A stretch of DNA of 50,565 bases from a bacterium BMS3Bbin14 (lineage in GTDB: Bacteria > Desulfobacterota > Desulfobulbia > Desulfobulbales > Desulfobulbaceae), in assembly GCA_002897615.1 (NCBI GenBank), contig BDTX01000016.1, positions 1 to 50,565 of the forward strand, written 5' to 3'. Of this stretch, positions 18,543 through 26,067 are shown piece by piece. Position numbers and translations under genes: made by a program. The notes beneath the pieces are model-generated. The model searched no databases. It was not told where the DNA came from and worked only from the letters and a program-made list of their open reading frames with translations. Numbering within the stretch: position 1 is the first letter of the stretch; every line of letters starts with the position of its first letter.

Positions 18543-19907
18543 ATGGTTAAAGAGAAAAAGAGGCTTGGTCTATTGTTTTTAGCAGGATTTTTCTTTGCTA
18601 TTCTCTCCCTTAATTTTATGAGTAGCCCTACCGCCGTTAATGCCGCTACCAGAAAAATAGTAGTAGGTAACAAAAAATGCATTGATTGCCATAGCAAAAT
18701 GAGAAAGGATAAGTACGTTCATGGAGTTGTTGCCGTGGCCCAATGTACAATATGCCATGTTAAGACGGGGGAACACAAATTTAAACCGCTGCCAAGACAG
18801 ATCTCAAGCCTTTGTTTCAGGTGTCACGACAAAAATAATTTCATAAGCAAGAAGCATGTCCATCTTGTCGTCAAGATAGGATTATGTACCCAGTGTCATA
18901 ACCCGCACCATTCTAAATACAAATTTTTGTTGCGGAAAAAGCAGCCGAATCTCTGTTTTAAATGCCACGACAAAAAGATGATAGACAAGAAGTTTATCCA
19001 TGGACCGGTTGCGTTTGGCCAATGTACAATATGTCACAATCCTCATCAGAGCAACTTCCCAAGAATGTTGATGGCCAAAGGCAACAATGTATGTTTTACC
19101 TGCCACACGGACAAGGCAAGAGGCATCAAGACGGCAAAATTTGTTCATAAGCCGGTAAAAGAAAGCTGTGTTTACTGTCACAGCCCTCATGCAACCAACT
19201 ATAAGTACCAGCTCAAAGCAGATGGCAGCAAGGCCCTGTGTTTGAAGTGCCACACAAAGAAGAAAAAGTGGATAGCTGAGGTAAAAACAAAACATGGTGC
19301 CCTGGCAACTAAAAAGGGATGCCTTGCCTGCCATGATCCGCATTTCTCTAACTATCCATATCAACTTAGAAAACAACCAATGACGCTCTGCCTCGGCTGT
19401 CATAACAAACGTATTAAGGCTACAGACGGGACGATGCTTCCTAATATGAAAGCATACTTGGCCAATCATAAAGACTGGCATGGCCCTATCAAGCAGAAAG
19501 ATTGCACGGCCTGTCATAACCCGCACGGCTCGAATAATTTCAGGATACTCAGAAGATACTTCCCTCCTACATTTTACGCACCTTTTGCCATCAAAAACTA
19601 TGCACTCTGTTTTATGTGTCATGAAAAAACACTTGTTCTTACCCCTAAGACTACGACGCTGACCGGTTTCAGAAATGGCAGCCAGAACCTTCATTATGTC
19701 CATGTTAACAGATCTAAAGGACGCACATGTATAGCATGTCATGAGCCGCATGCAACCAACAATCCATTCCATATAAGGAATTCGGTGCCGTTTGGGGCAT
19801 GGGCATTGCCCATAGGATTTAAAGAGACTAAAAATGGAGGTTCCTGCTCGCCGGGGTGTCACGTGACCCGTTACTTCAACAGGATAAAGGCTGTCAAGAA
19901 CAGGTAA
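18543..19907 (+). CDS. Multihaem cytochrome c with about 15 haem sites
   Basis: A signal peptide or anchor (LGLLFLAGFFFAILSLNFM) precedes 14 CXXCH motifs and one C-terminal CX3CH (CSPGCH). Most alternate between a CxxCHxK type and a CxxCHxPHxS/T type (CHNPHHS, CHNPHQS, CHSPHAT, CHDPHFS, CHNPHGS, CHEPHAT), the doubled-CXXCH pattern of extracytoplasmic electron-transfer cytochromes. I chose ATG 18543 (454 residues) because AGGGAGG lies 7 bp upstream; the frame is open from 18483. It is the first gene of a three-gene set with two TPR proteins. A role in periplasmic or extracellular electron transfer is inferred; the partner is unknown. Confidence 0.9.
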   Translation: MVKEKKRLGLLFLAGFFFAILSLNFMSSPTAVNAATRKIVVGNKKCIDCHSKMRKDKYVHGVVAVAQCTICHVKTGEHKFKPLPRQISSLCFRCHDKNNFISKKHVHLVVKIGLCTQCHNPHHSKYKFLLRKKQPNLCFKCHDKKMIDKKFIHGPVAFGQCTICHNPHQSNFPRMLMAKGNNVCFTCHTDKARGIKTAKFVHKPVKESCVYCHSPHATNYKYQLKADGSKALCLKCHTKKKKWIAEVKTKHGALATKKGCLACHDPHFSNYPYQLRKQPMTLCLGCHNKRIKATDGTMLPNMKAYLANHKDWHGPIKQKDCTACHNPHGSNNFRILRRYFPPTFYAPFAIKNYALCFMCHEKTLVLTPKTTTLTGFRNGSQNLHYVHVNRSKGRTCIACHEPHATNNPFHIRNSVPFGAWALPIGFKETKNGGSCSPGCHVTRYFNRIKAVKNR

Positions 19908-19916
19908 CCCTTCGGC

Positions 19917-20525
19917 ATGATAAGACAGGCAGAGATGAAAAAAAAGGTAACGATGGCAGGGAAGCAAGTAAGGCATAAAAATGGAGGTTTCTCTTTTGTC
20001 TTTCTTCATCTCTTCCTTTACCTTTATATCTTCTCTCTGCCTGTCATTTTTCTGCCTGTCCCCAATGTTTATGCCCGGCAGGAAAACAGAGTAAAGGCTG
20101 AGGTTCTCCTCTACAATGAGTCTATTACTCTTTTTGAGGATGGAAAAGTAGATAAGGCGATAGAGCTTGCCCAAGAGGCCATAAAGGCAAATCCAAAATA
20201 TTCGGATGCATACAACCGATTAGGATATATGCTGTTAAAAAAGGGGCGGATAAATGATGCCCTTGATGCCTTCAAGTCGGCCATGAAAATAAATCCGGGA
20301 CTACATTCCTCTCAGACAGGAACAGGGCTTGCGCTTTTAAAAAAAGGTGACGCAAAGGGAGCAGGGGCCATTGTCAAAAAAGCATTAATCTTGAACCCCC
20401 ATCCCTCAAAGGCCCACTACGTACTTGGTCTTGTTTACGAAAAACTTAAAGATTACAAGAATGCCATAAAGCAGTTTAAGAAAGGAATAAAAACATATAG
20501 AAGCGGTGACAATGGGACACATTAA
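19917..20525 (+). CDS. Membrane-anchored or exported TPR protein
   Basis: The 202 residues have a hydrophobic N-terminal segment (FSFVFLHLFLYLYIFSLPVIFL) near residues 22-43, then three or four TPR motifs: ALAEA-type units such as KAIELAQEAIKANPKYSDAYNRLG and LDAFKSAMKINPGLHSSQTG, ending with KNAIKQFKKGIKTY. TPRs act as protein-docking surfaces. It starts 9 bp after the cytochrome and overlaps the next gene by 20 bp, so all three are probably co-translated. The exact start is uncertain (ATG 19917, 19935 or 19953). A role in assembling or docking the cytochrome is inferred. Confidence 0.85.
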   Translation: MIRQAEMKKKVTMAGKQVRHKNGGFSFVFLHLFLYLYIFSLPVIFLPVPNVYARQENRVKAEVLLYNESITLFEDGKVDKAIELAQEAIKANPKYSDAYNRLGYMLLKKGRINDALDAFKSAMKINPGLHSSQTGTGLALLKKGDAKGAGAIVKKALILNPHPSKAHYVLGLVYEKLKDYKNAIKQFKKGIKTYRSGDNGTH

Positions 20526-21636
20526 CAAAAGGGGGAAATTGGATTTTAAGATAACGTTTTCAATTATTGTCTTTTTTGTCTTTTTTGCCTCTTTCACTTG
20601 TATTACCAATGCTCAGGCATTGCTTCAGACAGGAATGGCGGCGCCGCAATTTTCTCTCAAGAATATAGAAAATGAAAAAATAAGCCTGTCGCAGTATTCC
20701 CGGAAAAAGGCGGTCATAATCCTTTTCTGGGCAACATGGAGTGCCAACTCTCCCCGGGCACTGAAACGATTTGAAAGATTCTATAAAAAATATAAAGATA
20801 AGGGAATACAGGTTATCGGCATAAATGTAGAAAATCAGACGATTTCCGATAAAGATGTAGGAAACATAAAAGAGGTTGTCAAAAAACTGCAAATCACCTT
20901 CCCTGTCCTTCTTGACAGGGGATTGAAGACATTTCATAGTTATCATGTTATGGCCCTGCCATCCACTATTGTTGTCTCGGGAGGCAAAATATCCTATGAA
21001 CTCCCAGCACTGCCGATCATTGGCACGGAGAATATGTTTAACTATCTCCTTGCGTTGATAGGGGAGTCTCCCCGTGGAAAGGTGATGCCTATGCATATGC
21101 CGCGCTATGATGTCATTGCAGATACAAATCTTGGCAGGCGATTTGCCAAGAGAAAGATCTATGTAATGGCCTCTTTGTTGTTCGAAAAGGCAATAAAGAA
21201 AGACCCTGAATACATTGTTCCATATATAGCGCTGGCTGAACTTTACGGTTCGGAAGGTAAAAATACAGAGGCGGAAAAAACTTTAAGAAAGGCGCTTTCC
21301 GTAGAGCCCGATAATGTGGTTACAATGAGCGAGCTTGGTTATCTCCTTTCAAAAACCGGGAAGATAAAAGAGGCGATAAAGATTCTCGGCAGGGCCGTCA
21401 AAAAGAATTCGTATACGCCGGCATATTATTACCTTGCCTATGCCCTATCAAAGGATGGAAAATTAAAAGAGGCACTTAAACTTTTTAAGAAGGCGATTTC
21501 ATTGAATCCGTATGAGCCCGCGATATACCTGCTCAGAGCCGAGGTCTACGAGAACAGTAAGATGTTAAAAGAAGCGGCATCTGATTACAGAAAGGCCCTT
21601 GAATTGTTTTTAGGGGATCCCCTGTTAATTCAGTAA
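20506..21636 (+). CDS. Exported TlpA-like redoxin domain (no CXXC) fused to TPRs
   Basis: Residues about 15-37 form a signal or anchor helix. Residues about 44-185 are a thioredoxin-fold redoxin (AAPQFSLKNIENEKISLSQYS, FWATWSANSPRALKRFERFY, ITFPVLLDRGLKTFHSYHVMALPSTIVV), followed by four to five TPR units to residue 376. The site that is WCxxC in TlpA and ResA reads WSANS, so both redox cysteines are missing; the cis-Pro loop ALPST is kept. It is therefore unlikely to be a disulfide reductase, and a binding or chaperone role is more plausible. It overlaps the preceding TPR gene by 20 bp. Confidence 0.87.
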   Translation: MTMGHINKRGKLDFKITFSIIVFFVFFASFTCITNAQALLQTGMAAPQFSLKNIENEKISLSQYSRKKAVIILFWATWSANSPRALKRFERFYKKYKDKGIQVIGINVENQTISDKDVGNIKEVVKKLQITFPVLLDRGLKTFHSYHVMALPSTIVVSGGKISYELPALPIIGTENMFNYLLALIGESPRGKVMPMHMPRYDVIADTNLGRRFAKRKIYVMASLLFEKAIKKDPEYIVPYIALAELYGSEGKNTEAEKTLRKALSVEPDNVVTMSELGYLLSKTGKIKEAIKILGRAVKKNSYTPAYYYLAYALSKDGKLKEALKLFKKAISLNPYEPAIYLLRAEVYENSKMLKEAASDYRKALELFLGDPLLIQ

Positions 21637-21744
21637 TAGTAGTTGCCGCAGAGTATGCAGAGAAAAATAAAAATTGTAACTGCCGCCACTGACTGACACA
21701 GACTTTAAAATAAAAAAGGAAAGAATGAAGGCCAGTTGTTGGTT

Positions 21745-21912
21745 ATCCCGCCGCCAAGCAGCGGGCCGGTAACCGGGCCAGACATGATGCCCATGCCAAA
21801 GATCGCCATTGCCATGCTACTGTCCGGGGGGACGATTCAATGAGTATTGATTGACAGAGTGGCTGAAGCGCACCTCCGTCGATCCCCTGTATAATCCTGA
21901 ACAATACAAGCT
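21745..21912 (-). pseudogene. Fragment of DHA2/EmrB-type MFS transporter
   Basis: Leftward translation gives LFRIIQGIDGGALQPLCQSILIESSPR and then, after a frame change, AMAIFGMGIMSGPVTGPLLGGG. These match adjacent conserved segments of the 14-helix drug:H+ antiporter family (motifs around helices 4-5). Both ends are missing, and a frameshift separates the two blocks near 21830. It abuts the second structured repeat. This is a remnant, not a functional gene. Confidence 0.75.
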
Positions 21913-21979
21913 CAAGTTTCTGGTGCGCCAGGCTAAGTCTGGCTGATCTTGTAAGCTGAAAGGAGCTTGCCATATAAAA
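21911..21979. repeat. Structured direct repeat, copy 2
   Basis: Same strand and order as 17736-17810. Its hairpins are GCCAGGC with GTCTGGC, and GTAAGCT with AGCTTGC. Compared with copy 1, the second stem changes on both sides (C-G to T-A) so pairing is kept. It ends 83 bp before the holin-like gene. Confidence 0.75.
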
Positions 21980-22062
21980 ATCGCATATCAAATGAATGTC
22001 GGCGACGGGAAAACCGGGTAGCCAAATGTTATGTGAAAATCGGCAAAATAAGGGGGTGAGCG

Positions 22063-22314
22063 ATGGAGAAGTTAAGCGTGAAAGGATTGGCAGTTGGTTT
22101 GGGCAGCTCATGGGCGATTTGTATGTTGTTTGCCGGCTGGGCCGCCATGTTCGGCTGGTCTACAAAATTCGTTGAGGTAATGGCCTCGGTTTATATCGGG
22201 TTCGCGCCAAGTTTTTTAGGCGGTATCATCGGAGCTGCATGGGGATTTGTCGACGGCGCAATAGGTGGGGTGATAATCGCCATAGTTTATAATATGGTCA
22301 CGAAAAAGAAATAA
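22063..22314 (+). CDS. Small holin-like membrane protein
   Basis: The 83 residues carry two hydrophobic stretches: VGLGSSWAICMLFAGWAAMFG near residues 8-28 and FLGGIIGAAWGFVDGAIGGVIIAIVYNMV near residues 49-77, ending KKK. It resembles a family widely labelled bacteriophage holin in databases, which occurs in chromosomes without phage genes; there are no phage genes here. GGGGGTGAGCG precedes the ATG. Function is unknown. A hairpin with a T-run follows at 22354-22381. Confidence 0.75.
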   Translation: MEKLSVKGLAVGLGSSWAICMLFAGWAAMFGWSTKFVEVMASVYIGFAPSFLGGIIGAAWGFVDGAIGGVIIAIVYNMVTKKK

Positions 22315-22353
22315 TCCCTTCAAAACGGATTCCTGGGGGACCCCTGTGTCAGG

Positions 22354-22381
22354 GGAGATGTCGCTTCTCTCCGGTTTTTTT
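22354..22381 (+). terminator. Probable terminator after holin-like gene
   Basis: GGAGA pairs with TCTCC across a short loop, followed two bases later by seven T residues. It lies in the gap between the convergent holin-like gene and rsmE. Confidence 0.5.
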
Positions 22382-22472
22382 GTTTGCATGCGGGGCATCG
22401 GCCATAAAGAGCCGAGGGTGATTTTTCTGGCGGAAGGACGGAACAACGACCTGCTACGGTTCATGTCTTTTT

Positions 22473-23198
22473 TCAGGCGGGATCAAGGTTGCCGGAGAGG
22501 AACTGGACAATGGCGACCGCGGCAAGCGCGGCAGTTTCAGCCCGCAGGGTGCGCCGGCCCAGGGAGACGGTTTGAAAACCGAGGGCGCGGGCGTACTCTA
22601 TCTCTTCCTGGTGGAAACCACCCTCCGGCCCCAGAAGCAGGCAGATGGAATCGCTGTCTGCTGAGGGCAGGGCGCCGGGCAGAGGAACACTCTTTTCATC
22701 TTCCCAGAGCATGATTTTGCGCGAAAACTGAGAGGTGTCGAGGTGGTTCAGGCCGACGGTCGGATTGATCTCCATCGGAAGAAGCCGTTTGCACTGCTTG
22801 CAGGCCTCAAGCATTATGCGCCGCCAGCGGTCCTGTCTGCTTTGGCGCTCACCCTTGTTCTCGCAATATCTGGTCTGCAGAGGCTGGAAGGTCCGGACTC
22901 CCAGTTCGGTGGCCTTCTGCACCAGAAAATCCATTTTCTTGCCCTTGAGCAGGCCCTGGGCCAGGATCAGGGGGACACCCTCCTCGGCAGGTTGCTGCCG
23001 GGAGAGGATGTCAACCGTTACCGCCTGTCTGGTCACCGAGTGCAGACATCCCTGGTACACGGTGCCGGTCCCGTCAAAGAGCTCAATGCAGACGCCCGGC
23101 TGCAGACGAAGAACCGTGGCGATGTGCCGTGATTCCGCGGCGGAGATGACGGCCCGGCGGGCTGAAATCGAGCCGGGATCGATAAAAAATCGGCGCAC
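22473..23198 (-). CDS. rsmE: 16S rRNA (uracil(1498)-N(3))-methyltransferase
   Basis: RsmE methylates N3 of U1498 in 16S rRNA using SAM. The 241 residues show the N-terminal PUA-like region (MRRFFIDPGS...HIATVLRLQPG), VQKATELGV and the SPOUT knot LLLGPEGGFHQEEIEYARALGFQTVSLGRRTLRAETA. The start is GTG at 23198 with no good Shine-Dalgarno. The ferredoxin gene ends 28 bp upstream, so it may be translated from a shared message. Confidence 0.95.
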   Translation of the reverse strand: MRRFFIDPGSISARRAVISAAESRHIATVLRLQPGVCIELFDGTGTVYQGCLHSVTRQAVTVDILSRQQPAEEGVPLILAQGLLKGKKMDFLVQKATELGVRTFQPLQTRYCENKGERQSRQDRWRRIMLEACKQCKRLLPMEINPTVGLNHLDTSQFSRKIMLWEDEKSVPLPGALPSADSDSICLLLGPEGGFHQEEIEYARALGFQTVSLGRRTLRAETAALAAVAIVQFLSGNLDPA

Positions 23199-23226
23199 GA
23201 AGAAATGTTGTGTAACCGGGGCGGGA

Positions 23227-23412
23227 CTACACCTCGGTTACGCTACAGGCCCCGTTGGGGCAGACTTCTACGCAGGTCTCGCAGCCGATGCACTCGTCCA
23301 TGTTGACCGGATCGGCCTTGCCATCCACCAGTTCATACACCCCTGATGGACAGGCGTTGATACACTCCTCGCTACCTTTGCACTTGTCCTTGTCGACTTC
23401 AACTTGCCACAT
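23227..23412 (-). CDS. Two-cluster ferredoxin related to Desulfovibrio africanus ferredoxin III
   Basis: This 61-residue cytoplasmic electron carrier has cluster-I cysteines C11, C17 and C21 in the spacing CKGSEECINACP, and a complete cluster-II set CIGCETCVEVCP. The C-x5-C spacing resembles the 7Fe ferredoxin III of D. africanus, in which an Asp at position 14 replaces the missing cysteine and can bind a fourth metal. Here that position is Ser14. A [3Fe-4S] plus [4Fe-4S] content is therefore likely. GGAGG precedes the ATG by 8 bp. It is probably co-transcribed with rsmE. Confidence 0.93.
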   Translation of the reverse strand: MWQVEVDKDKCKGSEECINACPSGVYELVDGKADPVNMDECIGCETCVEVCPNGACSVTEV

Positions 23413-23470
23413 GGTCTTTTCCTCCGGAATAAAGGTTCATAAAAAACAAGTTCGCTTGATTCAAAAAGTT

Positions 23471-23521
23471 ACGTAACTATTCAGGGACAAGCGAATAACT
23501 GCCATAATCTCGGTCTGTAAA
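23471..23521. repeat. Short dispersed repeat, copy 1 (about 50 bp)
   Basis: CGTAACTATTCAGG, ACAAGCGAA and CATAA-CTC are shared in order with 34381-34431. This copy lies about 60 bp upstream of the ferredoxin start and just outside dispersed element copy E. Confidence 0.6.
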
Positions 23522-23527
23522 ACAAAT

Positions 23528-23656
23528 TTCTGAATCCGTGACGGCTTGAGGTAATGCTCCATGCAATATGTGGAATTTATTGCATTATTGCTGAATAAAC
23601 GTATTCCCTGGTCTTCATCGCGCCGCCCTGCGGGGCGCTCGATAACGGATCCAGGA
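23528..23656. mobile_element. Dispersed TIR element copy E, 129-bp internally deleted form, TSD AAT
   Basis: The left end is TTCTGAATCCGTGACGG and the right end ACGGATCCAGGA. The right-hand inner half of the full element is missing, so the central GGGGCGCTCGATAACGG block joins straight to the terminal repeat. AAT flanks both sides (23525-23527, 23657-23659). It ends 3 bp from the recA stop codon. Confidence 0.9.
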
Positions 23657-23659
23657 AAT

Positions 23660-24733
23660 TTACTTGTCGCTTCTGGTCTCCACCACCGCCGGTTTTTTTG
23701 CCGCCGCGACAGTTTCCGCCGCGACCGGCAGGCCATAGCCAAGCCGCACCTTACGTTCAATTTCAGCACTCATCTCCGGGTGTTCCTTGAGAAAGGCCTT
23801 GGCATTCTCCCGGCCCTGGCCGATACGTTCATCTTCGTAGGAATACCAGGCGCCGCTCTTGTCGATGATCTGGAGTTCCGCGCCAAGATCCAGCAGGTCG
23901 CCGGTCTTGGAGATGCCTTCGCCGTAGATGATATCGAATTCAGCGGTCTTGAAGGGTGGGGCAACCTTGTTTTTCACCACCTTGACCTTGGTGCGGTTGC
24001 CGATAACATCCTGGCCTTCCTTGATCTGGGTCATTCTGCGGATATCGAGCCGCATGGAGCTGTAAAACTTGAGGGCATTGCCGCCGGTCGTGGTTTCCGG
24101 GTTGCCGAACATGACCCCGATCTTGATCCGGATCTGGTTGATAAAGACCAGGACCGTGTTGGTCCGCTGGATCACGCCGGTAAACTTACGCATGACATGG
24201 GACATGAGCCGGGCCTGCAGGCCGACGTGCTGATCGCCCACATTGCCGTCGATCTCGGCCCGCGGCACAAGGGCCGCCACCGAATCGATTACAATGACTG
24301 CGATCCCGCCGCTGCGCATGAGAATTTCCGTGATTTCCAGGGCCTGCTCGCCGAAGTCCGGCTGGGAGATGAGCAGGTTGTTCGTATCCACGCCCAGCCT
24401 TTTGGCATAGCTGATGTCCAGGGCATGTTCCGCATCGATAAAGGCGGCGGTGCCGCCCCGCCGCTGGGCCTCGGCAATCACATGCAGGGCAAGGGTCGTT
24501 TTGCCCGAGGATTCGGGGCCATAAATTTCAGTGACCCGCCCGCATGGAAGTCCCCCTACGCCCAAGGCGATATCGATGCTGAGGGAGCCGGTAGAAATGA
24601 CTGGAATGTCTTCATGCTGATGCTCGCCCAACCGCATGATCGAACCCTTGCCGAACTGCCGCTGGATCTGGGTTATGGCATTGTCAACGCTCTTGAGCTT
24701 GCCGGCCTCGTTTTTATTCATCGCTTCAGCCAT
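23660..24733 (-). CDS. recA: Recombinase A
   Basis: RecA forms filaments on single-stranded DNA for homologous recombination and triggers LexA-type self-cleavage. The 357 residues include Walker [20 protein letters not shown] near residue 70, the [16 protein letters not shown]alker B region, the L1 loop around [16 protein letters not shown], and [31 protein letters not shown] (L2). The C-terminus is Ala/Lys-rich. It overlaps cinA by 8 bp, giving a cinA-recA operon as in many bacteria. I saw no obvious LexA operator just upstream of cinA. Confidence 0.99.
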   Translation of the reverse strand: MAEAMNKNEAGKLKSVDNAITQIQRQFGKGSIMRLGEHQHEDIPVISTGSLSIDIALGVGGLPCGRVTEIYGPESSGKTTLALHVIAEAQRRGGTAAFIDAEHALDISYAKRLGVDTNNLLISQPDFGEQALEITEILMRSGGIAVIVIDSVAALVPRAEIDGNVGDQHVGLQARLMSHVMRKFTGVIQRTNTVLVFINQIRIKIGVMFGNPETTTGGNALKFYSSMRLDIRRMTQIKEGQDVIGNRTKVKVVKNKVAPPFKTAEFDIIYGEGISKTGDLLDLGAELQIIDKSGAWYSYEDERIGQGRENAKAFLKEHPEMSAEIERKVRLGYGLPVAAETVAAAKKPAVVETRSDK

Positions 24734-25985
24734 TGTTTTCTCCTTTTGCCTTTAATAATAACGAGCGGCGCACCAGATCGAGAGCGGTCTGGGCGGTTGT
24801 TTCCTGTATCTGTTTCCGGTTGCCGGAAAAATGAAAGAGAGAGTCTGTCACCTTGCCATCCACGGATAATCCTATATAGACGGTGCCGACCGGTTTTTCG
24901 GCGCTGCCGCCGGTTGGTCCGGCAATGCCGGTGATTGAGACGCTGATGCCGGTGGCGCTGCGGCCGGCAATACCTGCGGCCATGGCCCGGGCGACCGGGG
25001 CGCTGACCGCCCCGTGCTCTGCCAGCAGCCTGTTGTCCACGCCGAGCAGATCTTCCTTGAGATCGTTGCTGTAGGCCACCACCCCGCCCGCAAACCACTC
25101 TGAACTGCCGGCAACCCCGGTTATTTTGCTGGACAGCAGGCCGCCGGTACATGACTCGGCCACGCTGATTTTTCTGCCGCCTGCGCGCAGGAGACCGCCT
25201 ACCACCGAGGCCATTGAATTATGGTCAAGGCCGTAGATAAAGTCACCTAGTGCCGTGGTAATCTGCCGGTCCAGCGATGCAAACAGGGTGTCGGCCTCTT
25301 CCTCGCTCCGGCCGAGCACGGTCAGGCTGACATGCACTTCGCTGTTCACGGGATAATAGCCGATTTTGCTGCGCGGCGTCTCCTCGAGCCGGCGCAGCTT
25401 TTGATTGATCTCGTTTTCATGGAGACCGAAAATTCGGTAGACCCGCTGCCGAACGTGATGACGATCATCGTTGCCGGTCCAGTCGGCAAGACATGGCAGC
25501 ACATGCTCGACAAGGAGTTCTTTCATCTGGTCCGGGACGCCGGGCAGAAAGAAAATCGGCGTATCCTCGTAGACCAGCAGGTAACCGGCCATCCTGGCTC
25601 GGGCATTGAGAACCTCGGCACCCTTGGGCAGCCAGGCGAGTTTTTCCAGGAAGCTTGCTGAACCGTCGGTGTCCCCCATGTGATGCCGGATGATGTCCAG
25701 GATTTCAGGATACAGTGTGGACGGCCGGTTCAAGGCATCGGCCACGGCCTTATTGGTCAGGTCATCGCTCGTGGCGCCGAGGCCGCCGGTTACAATGACG
25801 AAATCCACCCGGCCGACGGCCAGTTTGATTGCCTCGCCGATCAGCTCCGGTGTGTCGCCGATGGTCTGCATGGCCAAGATCTCATAGCCCGCGACAAAGA
25901 GCTGCCGGGCGGCAAAACTGCTGGTGGTGTTGGCGATACGGCCCGATGTTAGTTCGTCGCCGATGGCGATTATCTCTCCGATCAT
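24726..25985 (-). CDS. cinA: CinA: nicotinamide-nucleotide amidase / competence-damage protein
   Basis: The 419 residues have an N-terminal MoCF/molybdopterin-binding-like domain ([40 protein letters not shown]) with pyrophosphatase activity in characterised homologues. The C-terminal CinA domain ([58 protein letters not shown]) is the NMN deamidase for NAD recycling. It overlaps recA by 8 bp and lies 82 bp after mtaB. Confidence 0.97.
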   Translation of the reverse strand: MIGEIIAIGDELTSGRIANTTSSFAARQLFVAGYEILAMQTIGDTPELIGEAIKLAVGRVDFVIVTGGLGATSDDLTNKAVADALNRPSTLYPEILDIIRHHMGDTDGSASFLEKLAWLPKGAEVLNARARMAGYLLVYEDTPIFFLPGVPDQMKELLVEHVLPCLADWTGNDDRHHVRQRVYRIFGLHENEINQKLRRLEETPRSKIGYYPVNSEVHVSLTVLGRSEEEADTLFASLDRQITTALGDFIYGLDHNSMASVVGGLLRAGGRKISVAESCTGGLLSSKITGVAGSSEWFAGGVVAYSNDLKEDLLGVDNRLLAEHGAVSAPVARAMAAGIAGRSATGISVSITGIAGPTGGSAEKPVGTVYIGLSVDGKVTDSLFHFSGNRKQIQETTAQTALDLVRRSLLLKAKGENNG

Positions 25986-26067
25986 CTATTAAGCCCGTTG
26001 GCACTGAAAACGCATTGATCCGACATGACGCAAGGAGATTTTACCTGGTTCCGCTTTTTATCTCAAG

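Noticed and set aside
22063..22314. Prophage marker
   Set aside because: The small holin-like protein belongs to a family often mislabelled phage holin, and no other phage gene is near.
25986..26067. LexA operator before cinA-recA
   Set aside because: I looked for a palindromic SOS box in the short gap and saw none that I could defend. Regulation could be further upstream.
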